Assembly (NCBI GenBank): GCA_003612525.1
Contig: RAZD01000005.1
Location: 1 to 64,000, forward strand
Origin: a bacterium C-53
GTDB taxonomy: Bacteria; Bacillota; Clostridia; Lachnospirales; Lachnospiraceae
Reading direction: 5' to 3'
DNA: 64,000 nucleotides
A program made the translations under genes and the position numbers. The notes beneath the pieces were generated by a model. It worked only from the letters and a program-made list of their open reading frames with translations. It did not search any database and was not told where the DNA came from. This document shows positions 7,526 to 16,564 of this stretch, piece after piece; within the stretch, counting starts at the first letter, position 1, and each line of letters starts with the position of its first letter.

Positions 7526-9868
7526 ATGGAATACACCAAAGCAGGAATGTTAAATTACATAAAAGAAAATCTGTCATTTGTAAACATTCTTCCAAGTATG
7601 ATTATAAAAAGCAATGTTTTTTTTGAGAATATTTCTGATGTGATTAATGAAATAATTAAGTTTGCTGATAATAAGCCTCTTGTCATTCGTTCGTCTTCTT
7701 CAATGGAGGATACTTTAGAATATTCTAATGCCGGAAAATTTGAGTCGTTTTTGAATGTGTATCCTAATTATAATTCAATCAGAGATGCTGTTGAAAGAGT
7801 ATATCAGTCATATCATACGGAATCGGATGAAGAAATTTTAGTTCAACCCATGCTTAGTGATATAAAGAAGTCGGGTGTGGTATTTACCTCTGATATTGAT
7901 ACCTTTGCAGATTACTATACAATAAATTTCTTTGAGGGCAATGATTCGGCAGCAGTAACGTCTGGAAGTTCCAATGCATTGAGAACATTTGTGCATTATA
8001 AAAATAGCAGTCATTTCATTGTGGATAAAGACATGAGAAGCCTTATTACAATGTGTCGTCATATTGAAAGTTTTCTTAAAAATGATGCTTTAGATATTGA
8101 GTTTGCAATTACCAATACAGGAGAAGTGTTTATTTTTCAGGTGAGGCCAATTGCTAGGTGTAACAGAAATATAAATGAAAAAATTGATTTAAGCCCTATT
8201 TTAAGCAGAATTTATAAAAAGGCAAAAAAGTTATCAGTGCAGCACCCATTTTTATTGGGACATACTACTTGCTTTGGTGTTATGCCGGACTGGAATCCGG
8301 CAGAGATTTTAGGAGTTCGTCCTAAAAAATTGGCAATTTCTTTATATAAAGAGTTGATCACAGACAGTGTATGGGCACATCAGCGATATGATTACGGGTA
8401 TCGTGATTTGACGATGCACCCATTGATGATTTCATTTTGTGGTATTCCGTATATTGACACGAGGATAACGTTTAATTCTTTTATTCCAAAGAGTCTGAAT
8501 TCAAAGATATCAGAAAAACTTGTTAATTATTATCTGAATAGGTTGTCTGAATATCCAAAGTACCATGATAAGATTGAATTTGAAATTGTTTATTCGTGTT
8601 ATTATCTTGGATTACACGATAAACTGAAAGAATTGCTTGCTTATGGATTTAATGAGAATGAAATCACAAGGATTGAATTTTCGCTTCTTGAATTGACAAA
8701 TAATATTATTGCTCCTGATAAGGGCTTATATAAAGCTGATATAGCAAAAGTATTAACATTGGAAGAAAACTATAAGAAGATTGTTCAATCGGATATTTCA
8801 ATTGTAGATAAAATTTATTGGTTAATTGAAGAATGTAAGACATATGGAACATTGCCTTTTGCGGGGGTAGCCAGAGCAGGGTTTATTGCTGTGCAGTTTT
8901 TAAGATCATTTGTAAGCAGTGGGATCATTGATAGAAAAGAATATGATACATATATGAATTCTCTCAATACAATCAATAAAATAATGAACGTCGATCTGAA
9001 AAAAATGTATGAGGGAACAATTTCGAAAGAAGATTTTCTTAAGAAGTATGGACATATTCGTCCAGGTACATATGATATTTTATCAAAACGATATGATGAA
9101 GCGTTTGATGAATATTTTGGTGACATTGGTTCAATTGATATTGAAGAAAAGACAGGAACTTTTTTGTTTTCTAAGAAACAAATGTCACGTATACAACTGG
9201 AGTTGGAAGAAAATGGTCTGCTCATAACTGCTGAAGAATTAATATCTTTTATCAAAAATTCTATTGAAGGCAGAGAATATTTGAAGTTTGTATTTACAAA
9301 GTCTGTAAGTGAGATATTACAACTTGTTGGTGAGCTGGGTAAGAGAGTCGGAATATCTATTGACGATATGGCTTATCTGGATATTTCTATTGTCAGACAA
9401 CTATATGTTGATTTATATACCGGAGATATTAAAACTATTTTTGAGGAAAATATAAGAGATAATAAGGTCCAATATCAAAGTGCAGTGCAGATTAAGCTTC
9501 CAAGTATTATTGTTAAGCCGGAAGACATTTACTCGTTCTATTTGTTAAGTGAGGAGCCCAATTTTATAACACAAAAAAGTATTACATCGAATGTTGTTAT
9601 TTTTGACAATAGGGATGAACAAAAGCTGGAAGGAAATGTTGTATTCATAAGGGCGGCAGATCCTGGATATGATTTTCTATTTTCGAAAAAAATTGGTGGA
9701 CTTGTGACACAGTTTGGAGGGGCCAATTCACATATGGCGATACGATGTGCAGAACTTGGAATACCAGCAGTTATTGGAGTAGGAGAGCAAAATTATTTGG
9801 AATGGGGCAGATATCAAAGAATAATGATTGACTGCCTGAAGAGACAGGTTATAAAAATTAAGCAATAA
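7526..9868 (+). CDS. L-glutamine kinase, Cj1418-like (PEP synthase/PPDK-type)
   Basis: This 780-residue protein has an N-terminal ATP-grasp domain like that of pyruvate phosphate dikinase (VIRSSSSMED, then IFQVRPIA at its end near residue 215) and a C-terminal mobile phosphohistidine domain with GGANSHMAIRCAE, His about 736. The central domain differs from PEP synthase. This architecture and length match C. jejuni Cj1418, which makes L-glutamine phosphate, the first step toward cytidine diphosphoramidate. The three other enzymes of that route lie downstream, which makes the assignment much stronger than homology alone. The ATG at 7526 is preferred over a GTG at 7511 because GAGAGG is well spaced before it. 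Confidence 0.8.
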   Translation: MEYTKAGMLNYIKENLSFVNILPSMIIKSNVFFENISDVINEIIKFADNKPLVIRSSSSMEDTLEYSNAGKFESFLNVYPNYNSIRDAVERVYQSYHTESDEEILVQPMLSDIKKSGVVFTSDIDTFADYYTINFFEGNDSAAVTSGSSNALRTFVHYKNSSHFIVDKDMRSLITMCRHIESFLKNDALDIEFAITNTGEVFIFQVRPIARCNRNINEKIDLSPILSRIYKKAKKLSVQHPFLLGHTTCFGVMPDWNPAEILGVRPKKLAISLYKELITDSVWAHQRYDYGYRDLTMHPLMISFCGIPYIDTRITFNSFIPKSLNSKISEKLVNYYLNRLSEYPKYHDKIEFEIVYSCYYLGLHDKLKELLAYGFNENEITRIEFSLLELTNNIIAPDKGLYKADIAKVLTLEENYKKIVQSDISIVDKIYWLIEECKTYGTLPFAGVARAGFIAVQFLRSFVSSGIIDRKEYDTYMNSLNTINKIMNVDLKKMYEGTISKEDFLKKYGHIRPGTYDILSKRYDEAFDEYFGDIGSIDIEEKTGTFLFSKKQMSRIQLELEENGLLITAEELISFIKNSIEGREYLKFVFTKSVSEILQLVGELGKRVGISIDDMAYLDISIVRQLYVDLYTGDIKTIFEENIRDNKVQYQSAVQIKLPSIIVKPEDIYSFYLLSEEPNFITQKSITSNVVIFDNRDEQKLEGNVVFIRAADPGYDFLFSKKIGGLVTQFGGANSHMAIRCAELGIPAVIGVGEQNYLEWGRYQRIMIDCLKRQVIKIKQ

Positions 9869-9880
9869 AGGGGATATATT

Positions 9881-10414
9881 ATGAGTAAAAGCTTTTTGAT
9901 ATATATGATTGGAACAAGTGGAAGTGGTAAGACAACCATTGCAAATGCTCTGACAAAAGAGTTAGAGAAAGGAGGCATGTGTAATTTGCAGATGATTGAT
10001 GGTGATGTCATAAGAAGTCAATTTGGAGGCATATTTGGATACACATATGAGGAACGAATGAAATGTAATCAGGCAGTACGTGTGGTTGTTCATTACCTGT
10101 TAAATAACGGTATATCTGTCATTCTTTCGCAAGTGGCAGCGTACGAGGAGATGAGAAAAAAAGTGAGGGAACAGTTTGAAAAAGAATATATTGAAGTTTA
10201 TATCAAGTGTTCCTATGAAGAGTGTGCGCGGAGAGATGTAAAGGGATATTATAAAATGCAGAAAAATGGAGAAATGAGGGGGTTAAATGGGGCTGATGAT
10301 ATATTTGAGGCTCCACAAAACTGCGATATTGTGATTGATACTGAAGTTAAAACGGTATCAGAGGCGGTTTGTGATATTGTAAGTTTTTTAAAGAGGAGTG
10401 GATATGGCATATAA
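9881..10414 (+). CDS. CDP-amidate kinase, Cj1415-like (APS kinase family)
   Basis: A small P-loop kinase of 177 residues with Walker A GTSGSGKTT at residues 8-16, DGDVIRSQFG as the substrate-binding segment, and the family's 'YxxxxYE' region near residue 130. By fold it belongs to adenylylsulfate kinases (CysC). No sulfate assimilation genes are present. In C. jejuni the CysC-like Cj1415 phosphorylates the 3'-hydroxyl of cytidine diphosphoramidate. With Cj1418-, Cj1417- and Cj1416-like genes in the same operon, that role is the likely one. Its start follows an AAGGGG Shine-Dalgarno 12 bases after the previous stop. Confidence 0.78.
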   Translation: MSKSFLIYMIGTSGSGKTTIANALTKELEKGGMCNLQMIDGDVIRSQFGGIFGYTYEERMKCNQAVRVVVHYLLNNGISVILSQVAAYEEMRKKVREQFEKEYIEVYIKCSYEECARRDVKGYYKMQKNGEMRGLNGADDIFEAPQNCDIVIDTEVKTVSEAVCDIVSFLKRSGYGI

Positions 10415-11015
10415 ATATATTACCGACAATAATTTGTATGAAAAACAGACATACATGTATAGTGAATATAATGGAATATCTTTTATAATGGAATATCTGG
10501 ACTCGAGGTGGGATTTCCAGAATAAATTACAGGTAAATACGGCCCATAGAGCTGTTTCTGATAATGCCAAAATAGAAGATAACCCGACAAAGAAGGATTT
10601 GAAAAGAATTTTATGTGAATTGAGACTTGAAAAATGCAACGAGGATTTAATTGATGCTGTCAATAGATATACAAAAAGCTTTGAGGTTCGCAAGAGAATT
10701 TATACAGGTTATGACAATCAAAGAAAGCCATTAGAGGGTGCAGATTTTAGGGATTATGAAAGTTATTTATTACTTGCAGACTGCATGATTTCTATGTATT
10801 ACAATACAAAATGTCTGAAGTATTTTAACTGTTTGTTAAAAATAGACGATACTTTACTTTCTATACAGAATGAGCTTGATTGTTTGTGTGAGGATTATTT
10901 AAGTAAGGTGGTTAAGCAGGAATTAGACATTTTTTATCAGCTGTCAGATGAAAAAGGAATAAATTGGGAGGGGGGGTGGAATGATACTGGAAGAGTTTGC
11001 ATTGTTAGCGTCTGA
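10404..11015 (+). CDS. Unrecognised 203-residue protein within the phosphoramidate operon
   Basis: No known family was recognised. The protein starts MAYKYITDNNLYEKQTYM, has no signal peptide or membrane segment, and is rich in Tyr, Asp and Lys with long predicted helices in the C-terminal half (KYFNCLLKIDDTLLSIQNEL). AGGAG precedes the ATG at 10404. Its last twelve codons run past a G7 tract (10970-10976) and overlap the next gene by 35 bases. Loss of one G would fuse it in frame to the downstream formyltransferase-like protein. It may work with that enzyme, but nothing in the sequence states how. Confidence 0.6.
   Translation: MAYKYITDNNLYEKQTYMYSEYNGISFIMEYLDSRWDFQNKLQVNTAHRAVSDNAKIEDNPTKKDLKRILCELRLEKCNEDLIDAVNRYTKSFEVRKRIYTGYDNQRKPLEGADFRDYESYLLLADCMISMYYNTKCLKYFNCLLKIDDTLLSIQNELDCLCEDYLSKVVKQELDIFYQLSDEKGINWEGGWNDTGRVCIVSV
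10970..10976 (+). repeat. G7 tract at a gene junction
   Basis: Seven G bases lie at the 3' end of the 203-residue gene and directly before the ATG of the formyltransferase-like gene, where they also act as part of its GGAGG-type ribosome site. With six G the two frames would join. Seven is only one longer than runs found in housekeeping genes, so the case for switching is weak. Confidence 0.4.
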
Positions 11016-11703
11016 TACGGCAAGGACAAAAGCATACCTTCAGGCAATGATATTTGAAGAAAAATACCCCAAAATTTGCATTGTATATTCTGATTATATC
11101 TTGCAAATGCAGGAGGATGCCAAGTCATATAGAAAGAATACCGGTGATGAGAAATATTTTGATATTGACATGCCAATTTTATATTCACTAGAGAAAGCAG
11201 AAATTCCATATATCTTAGTTGATAATAAAGATATAAACTCAGAGCGAATGAAACATGTTATACAGGGGCTGGAGCAAATATACTTGATTTATTCTGGATA
11301 TGGAGGTTACATATTAAAATCTCATTTATTTAGATTAAATAAAAAATATATACATGTGCATGCAGGATTATTGCCCCAGTATCGTGGAAGCACAACTATT
11401 TATTATAGTTATTTACAGGAGAAAATCTTTGGCGCTACCGCCATTTTTCTGAGTGAAGGCATAGATGAGGGAGAAATTATAGTTCAGGAAACATTTAGTG
11501 TACCAGAAAAACAGGTAGATATAGACTATATTTTTGAACCTTATATCCGATCAAAAGTGCTTATAAAAGTAATAGATCAATATTTGGAAAAGGGTAAATT
11601 GATAGGTCATCCTCAGATGAAGAGTGAAGCAGAAACCTATTTTATTATACATCCCGTTTTGAAACATCTTGCAATGTTAGCAATAGAAAAGAAACAGAGA
11701 TAG
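10981..11703 (+). CDS. Formyltransferase-family protein
   Basis: A 240-residue protein with the hallmark of the methionyl-tRNA/sugar N-formyltransferase fold, HAGLLPQYRGSTTIYYS at about residues 120-136, followed by GIDEGEIIVQETF. The family moves a formyl group from 10-formyl-tetrahydrofolate to an amine. The usual catalytic Asn-His-Asp set is only partly visible: the His is present and an Asp follows in GIDEG. It lies between the CDP-amidate kinase and hydrolase genes. An amino-sugar formyltransferase is the simplest reading, but a carbamoyl- or phosphoramidate-linked role is open. Confidence 0.7.
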   Translation: MILEEFALLASDTARTKAYLQAMIFEEKYPKICIVYSDYILQMQEDAKSYRKNTGDEKYFDIDMPILYSLEKAEIPYILVDNKDINSERMKHVIQGLEQIYLIYSGYGGYILKSHLFRLNKKYIHVHAGLLPQYRGSTTIYYSYLQEKIFGATAIFLSEGIDEGEIIVQETFSVPEKQVDIDYIFEPYIRSKVLIKVIDQYLEKGKLIGHPQMKSEAETYFIIHPVLKHLAMLAIEKKQR

Positions 11704-11725
11704 TGCTACATCTGGGGGAAAACAT

Positions 11726-12337
11726 GTGAAAACAATAATTTATACGCAGCGTGTGGAGATAGTTGACAGTTATCAGGAGAGAAGGGACTGTGCAGATCAA
11801 AGAATAGCAGAGTTCATTAATGCATGTGGTTTTTTACCAATACCAGTGCCAAATAGAAGTGAATTGGCAGAGGAAATCATTATGAATTTAAAGCCATCAG
11901 GAATTGTGCTAACAGGAGGCAATAGTTTGGTTGCTTATGGTGGCAATGCTGCGGAACGCGATGCGATGGATAAGAAACTGATTGAACTTGCTATAAACAA
12001 TACAATACCGCTTTACGGATTTTGTAGGGGAATGCAGTCAATTTTGGATTATTTTGGAAATCAGCTTATAGATGTAGAAGGGCATGTTGCAGTGCGCCAT
12101 TTAGTGCAAGAGAGATTAGGCGGCTATGAAGTGAATAGTTATCATAATCAGGCATGTGTCTGCTTAAAAAGTGATTGTGGATTATATGTGACAGCTCAGA
12201 GTGCGGATGGTGTGATTGAGGCTATATGTCATGAAAAGCTGCCGATGATTGGAACGATGTGGCATCCAGAGCGCGAAGTACATTTTTCATCCGAAGATAT
12301 TATTAGAGTGAAAAAAATATTTAATTTAGAAAGATAA
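11726..12337 (+). CDS. gamma-Glutamyl-CDP-amidate hydrolase, Cj1417-like (class I GATase, peptidase C26)
   Basis: A 203-residue glutamine-amidotransferase-type hydrolase with a Cys-His-Glu triad: nucleophile Cys100 in YGFCRGMQS, and His180/Glu182 in MWHPERE. It starts at a GTG after GGGGGAA. It is shorter than gamma-glutamyl-GABA hydrolase PuuD (about 250) and matches in length, triad and N-terminal pattern (TQRV then DSYQERRDCAD) the C. jejuni enzyme Cj1417, which removes glutamate from CDP-L-glutamine to release cytidine diphosphoramidate. The putative cytidylyltransferase that makes its substrate is the next gene. Confidence 0.8.
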   Translation: MKTIIYTQRVEIVDSYQERRDCADQRIAEFINACGFLPIPVPNRSELAEEIIMNLKPSGIVLTGGNSLVAYGGNAAERDAMDKKLIELAINNTIPLYGFCRGMQSILDYFGNQLIDVEGHVAVRHLVQERLGGYEVNSYHNQACVCLKSDCGLYVTAQSADGVIEAICHEKLPMIGTMWHPEREVHFSSEDIIRVKKIFNLER

Positions 12338-12414
12338 AGAAATGTGAATAGAAAGAGTTGGATAGTGTATTCGCGCATGAATGATTATAAAGATATAAAA
12401 GGAGGCATATTCAG

Positions 12415-13197
12415 TTGAAAGCGATAATATTAGCGGCAGGTCAAGGAACAAGGTTAAAAAAATATACAGAAAATTTACCAAAAGGTATGCTTTCTTTTAT
12501 GGGACAAACTATTATTGAGCGACAGATAGAACTGTATAGAAGGTGCAATATAAACGATATTGTTATAATTCGAGGTTTTGCTGCAAACAAAATTTCATAT
12601 GAAGGAATCAGATATTATACAAACGAAAATTATGCCAGTACAAATATGGTGGAGTCCTTGATGACGGCAAGACAGGAGTTTGACGATGACGTTATTTTAA
12701 GTTATTCGGATATTCTATTTGAAGAGAAAATGCTGAGAAGAATGATGGAAGCATCGAATGATTTCGTAGTCGCAGTTGATAACAATTGGAAAGAATATTG
12801 GAAAAAACGGTATGGAAAAGTCGATTTCGATACGGAAAGCCTGTCATTAGATGGTTATGGAAATATTGTTGAATTAGGTCGTGAAGCGCCGGTTCTTGAG
12901 GATATAGACGCAAGATATATTGGGTTGCTTAAGTTTTCGAAACAGGGATTGAAGCATGTAGAAATGATTATGGAAGAAGCTTATTGTGTTTTTGGGGATA
13001 AACCATGGCAGCAGTCTGGAAAGCCAGTGAGAAAGGCGTACATGACGGATTTATTGAATGCAGTTATTGAGTCCGGAAAGACAGTTAAGGCAGAAAGTTT
13101 TTGCAATGGATGGATTGAATTTGATACAAATGACGATTATGAGAAAGCATGTGACTGGGTTGAGGATGGGAGCATTAAAAAAATATTAAAATTGTAG
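12415..13197 (+). CDS. CTP:phosphoglutamine cytidylyltransferase, Cj1416-like
   Basis: A 260-residue sugar-nucleotidyltransferase-fold enzyme with LAAGQGTRLKKYTENLPKGM at the N-terminus, the metal-binding acidic residue in SYSDILF, and the block ELGREAP then ARYIGLLKFS. The family includes phosphocholine cytidylyltransferase LicC. Gene context and the 'VDxxWxxxWxKR' and 'YIGLxKFS' patterns agree with Cj1416, which makes CDP-L-glutamine from CTP and glutamine phosphate. It starts at a TTG nine bases after GGAGG. LicC remains the alternative because a LicD gene lies at 29,668, but no choline kinase (LicA) is present. Confidence 0.78.
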   Translation: MKAIILAAGQGTRLKKYTENLPKGMLSFMGQTIIERQIELYRRCNINDIVIIRGFAANKISYEGIRYYTNENYASTNMVESLMTARQEFDDDVILSYSDILFEEKMLRRMMEASNDFVVAVDNNWKEYWKKRYGKVDFDTESLSLDGYGNIVELGREAPVLEDIDARYIGLLKFSKQGLKHVEMIMEEAYCVFGDKPWQQSGKPVRKAYMTDLLNAVIESGKTVKAESFCNGWIEFDTNDDYEKACDWVEDGSIKKILKL

Positions 13198-13253
13198 AAA
13201 AAAGTATATCATGTGAATTTATTTATAATGTTTGTACGAGAAAGGGTGTATAG

Positions 13254-14735
13254 ATGTTAAGAACATTGGCTATTTATTTACCACAATTTCACAGAGTTCC
13301 GGAAAATGATGAGTGGTGGGGAGAAGGCTTTACTGAGTGGACAGCGGTAAAAGGTGCTGAAAAGTTATTTGAAGGACATAATCAACCTAGAGTGCCATTA
13401 AATAAAAATTATTATAATTTATTAGAACATGACACAATGGCATGGCAGGCCGACTTAATGAAAAAGTATTTTGTAGATGGAATGTGTATATATCACTACT
13501 GGTTTGAAAATGGCAGACGGATTTTGGAAAAACCGGCAGAAAATCTATTAAAATGGACGGATATTCAAATGCCGTTTTGCTTTTATTGGGCAAATCAGAC
13601 GTGGACTAAAACATGGAAGAAGTTGACTGGTGCGTGTATATGGTCAAATATTTATGAAACGTCAGAAAAAAAAATTGAAACTGGAATATTACTAAAACAG
13701 AGTTATGGCAGGGAGAAGGAGTGGGAAGATCACTTTTTATATTTACTACCCTTTTTTAAAGATGAAAGATATATTAAGCTGGATGGCAAACCTGTGTTTA
13801 TTATTTATAGGCCGGATGATATTTTTTCTTTATGGGATATGGCGGACTATTTTGACATGAGAGCTAAACAGTCTGGTTTCCAGGGAATTTATTTAATTGG
13901 ATCTGGAAGAGGAGTTATTCGGGGATTAAATGCAACATTTGAGAAACAGCCAGATTGGAAAGTGGATTCTTATGATGAAATGTGGAAAATGACGTTAAGT
14001 AGCCGAATTGAAAAAAACTGTAAGACATATTTTTGTGGAGGGGTTGATTTCGATAATTCGCCGAGGATGGGAAAGAACAGTTTTATAATGAAGGGTGCTT
14101 CACCATTGAAATTTTATACATATTTTAAAGAATTGTATAAAAGGAGCCTATTATTAGACAATGAATTTGTATTTGTAAATGCATGGAATGAATGGGGCGA
14201 AGGAATGTATTTGGAACCAGATGAAAAATACGGTTTTGGGTATTTGGAATCGCTCAAAAAAGCTATTGCTGAATGTAGAAATGAGCAATCAGTAAATAAA
14301 GGGAATAATGAAGAAGAAAATTATTATACAGAAGAAGACATTTATTGGAGAAAAATGATACAAGATATGTCGAGGCATGATTCACTGCTGCATAATTGGC
14401 TTTGTTTAAAAGAAAATACAGCAAATTTTTCAATGTATTTTAAAAAGTACGGATATCATAATGTCGCAATATATGGAATGGGTAAATTAGGGATTCATTT
14501 ATTACATGAGTTGCGTGAGAGTGGTATAAATGCGTGTTTTGGAATTGATGAAAATAGTGAAAAAATCATGTGCGAAATAAAGGTGTATAGCCCAAATCAG
14601 CATATGCCTAAGGTAGATGCCGTTATTATTACGATTATTAATCAATATAGTGAAATTGCTGATAAGCTTCGTGAAAGTATGGATTGCCCAATGATTACAT
14701 TGGAGGAGATTATTCAAGAACTTATGCTGCAATAG
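13254..14735 (+). CDS. WbsX/GH99-like glycan enzyme with C-terminal Rossmann domain
   Basis: Residues 1-345 match the WbsX / glycoside hydrolase family 99-like domain of polysaccharide clusters: LAIYLPQFHRVPEND, WWGEGFTEWTAV, IYHYWFENGR, FCFYWANQTW and NAWNEWGEGMYLEP. Whether this family hydrolyses or transfers is not settled. Residues ~397-493 are a separate small Rossmann-like domain (VAIYGMGKLGIHLL, then DAVIITIINQYSEI) that recurs in twelve other genes of this locus. A Glu/Asn-rich linker joins the two. It follows the phosphoramidate operon by 56 bases. Confidence 0.8.
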   Translation: MLRTLAIYLPQFHRVPENDEWWGEGFTEWTAVKGAEKLFEGHNQPRVPLNKNYYNLLEHDTMAWQADLMKKYFVDGMCIYHYWFENGRRILEKPAENLLKWTDIQMPFCFYWANQTWTKTWKKLTGACIWSNIYETSEKKIETGILLKQSYGREKEWEDHFLYLLPFFKDERYIKLDGKPVFIIYRPDDIFSLWDMADYFDMRAKQSGFQGIYLIGSGRGVIRGLNATFEKQPDWKVDSYDEMWKMTLSSRIEKNCKTYFCGGVDFDNSPRMGKNSFIMKGASPLKFYTYFKELYKRSLLLDNEFVFVNAWNEWGEGMYLEPDEKYGFGYLESLKKAIAECRNEQSVNKGNNEEENYYTEEDIYWRKMIQDMSRHDSLLHNWLCLKENTANFSMYFKKYGYHNVAIYGMGKLGIHLLHELRESGINACFGIDENSEKIMCEIKVYSPNQHMPKVDAVIITIINQYSEIADKLRESMDCPMITLEEIIQELMLQ

Positions 14736-14763
14736 TGAGGTGAATAAAAGGGGAGATGAAGTC

Positions 14764-16554
14764 ATGTGTGGTATTTTTGGATGTATAGGAAAATTGCAGA
14801 GGGAGAATGCTTATAAATGCATTAATGAAATAGCATATAGAGGCCCTGATGCATTAGAAGTTAGACAGTTGGAAGGAGCAATATTCGCCCATGCAAGGCT
14901 TTCTATTCTTGACACTTCGGATGCGGCGAACCAACCGATGAGTGATATTACAGGAAGGTACTGGATCGTGTATAACGGCGAGGTTTATAATTTTTCGGAG
15001 TTAAAAAAGGAATTGGAGGAACTTGGATATCAGTTTAAGACAAATAGTGATACGGAGGTTGTCTTGTATGCGTACATAGAATGGGGAAAGGATTTTCAAT
15101 ATAAATGTAATGGCATGTGGGCACTGGCCATATGGGATACTGTAAAGAAGGAATTATTTTTGAGTAGAGACAGGTTTGGGGTGAAACCATTATACTACTA
15201 TGAGCAAGATAATAATTTTTATTTTGCCTCAGAGATGAAAGCTTTTTTTCCGATTATGAAGGAAAGAAAAATTAATTATTATATCTTTGAGTCAAAAAAT
15301 TATTTTTCATATGAATCATCACCTAATTGTTGTATTAAAGGTATAAAAAAAATTCAAGCAGGATATTTTGGATATCTTAAAAATGGAAAACTTGGTTTAA
15401 GCAAATGGTGGAATACATTAGATAATCTTATTGAGGTTCCAGAGAAATATGAGAAGCAGATTGAATCTTTAAGGGAATTATTTTTGGATGCCTGTAGAAT
15501 ACGTATGAGGAGTGATGTGCCAATCGGAACGGCATTAAGTGGAGGTGTAGATTCCAGCGCGGTTGCAGGTGCTATGAAGTATATTTCGCAGACAGATGCG
15601 CAGGATGTTAATAAGGATTGGCAGCACGCGTTTGTAGCTTGCATGCCAGATACGGTTATTGATGAAACACAATATGCAGAGATAGCTGCTAGGTATATTG
15701 GGCTGGATGTTCAGAAGGTTATGGTTCATGCATCTATTTCAGCAGAAAAGTTGCTTGAGTATATGTATATATGTGAAGATCCATATATAACGAGTCCGAT
15801 ACCTTTTATGCAAACATATAAAAATATAGTGGATAATGGAGTAAAAGTTACAGTTGATGGGCATGGTGCAGATGAACTTTTTGGAGGATATAATTTTGAC
15901 ATTATTTATGCGGCAATGGAAGTAGAGAAAGATTCTGAGAGTTTTAAAGAGATATGGAAGACTTATAATGATATGTCATTAGAAGAAAGCAGACTTTCAT
16001 ACGATAAATTTGTAAATATGATAGAGAGTTTTGAACAAAGTGATACAGATAAATTTTCAAAAGAAACACAATGCCTTGATCTTCTTAATCGTAAACTGTA
16101 TAAGCAAACTCACAAAGAGGTGCTACCAACTCTATTAAGATGCTATGACAGATATAGTATGGGAAATGGCTTAGAAATAAGAATGCCGTTTATGGATTAT
16201 AGGATTGTAAGTTTTGCATTTTCTGTTTCTTGGAAATCGAAAGTTAATCATGGCTATAGTAAGAAAATTATTCGGGATATGGCGATTCCTTTTATGGATA
16301 AGAGGATAATGTATCGAAAATCGAAAGTAGGATTTAATTCTCCTCTCACAGAATGGCTGAAAGGAGATATGAAAGAATTTATTCTCGATACGGTACATTC
16401 AAAAGAATTTTATGAATGTGAATTATTGAATCCTATATATGCAAAAATAATGGTAGATGAATTTTATAAATGTAAAACAAACAGTTTTTCAGATGGTCAA
16501 GCAATTTGGACATTGTTAGTCCCCTTTTTATGGAAGAAGGCAATGTGTTTATAA
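14764..16554 (+). CDS. asnB: Asparagine synthetase B-like glutamine amidotransferase
   Basis: This 596-residue enzyme begins MCGIFGCIG: Cys2 must be N-terminal as the class II amidotransferase nucleophile, which fixes the start at 14,764 and not at the earlier in-frame codon 14,740. A GGGGAG ribosome site lies upstream. The C-terminal synthetase domain has the PP-loop SGGVDSSAV. The family makes asparagine from aspartate, glutamine and ATP, but AsnB paralogs in glycan clusters (WbpS-like) often amidate sugar carboxylates. A glycan role is likely from context. Confidence 0.85.
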   Translation: MCGIFGCIGKLQRENAYKCINEIAYRGPDALEVRQLEGAIFAHARLSILDTSDAANQPMSDITGRYWIVYNGEVYNFSELKKELEELGYQFKTNSDTEVVLYAYIEWGKDFQYKCNGMWALAIWDTVKKELFLSRDRFGVKPLYYYEQDNNFYFASEMKAFFPIMKERKINYYIFESKNYFSYESSPNCCIKGIKKIQAGYFGYLKNGKLGLSKWWNTLDNLIEVPEKYEKQIESLRELFLDACRIRMRSDVPIGTALSGGVDSSAVAGAMKYISQTDAQDVNKDWQHAFVACMPDTVIDETQYAEIAARYIGLDVQKVMVHASISAEKLLEYMYICEDPYITSPIPFMQTYKNIVDNGVKVTVDGHGADELFGGYNFDIIYAAMEVEKDSESFKEIWKTYNDMSLEESRLSYDKFVNMIESFEQSDTDKFSKETQCLDLLNRKLYKQTHKEVLPTLLRCYDRYSMGNGLEIRMPFMDYRIVSFAFSVSWKSKVNHGYSKKIIRDMAIPFMDKRIMYRKSKVGFNSPLTEWLKGDMKEFILDTVHSKEFYECELLNPIYAKIMVDEFYKCKTNSFSDGQAIWTLLVPFLWKKAMCL

Positions 16555-16564
16555 GGAGAAGAGC

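Noticed and set aside
9881-10414. Annotation as adenylylsulfate kinase (cysC) for sulfation
   Set aside because: No ATP sulfurylase, PAPS-using sulfotransferase or other sulfur gene is present, while three partners of the CDP-amidate route are.
12415-13197. Annotation as LicC phosphocholine cytidylyltransferase
   Set aside because: No choline kinase or transporter is visible, and the gene directly follows the Cj1417-like hydrolase. Kept as the alternative.
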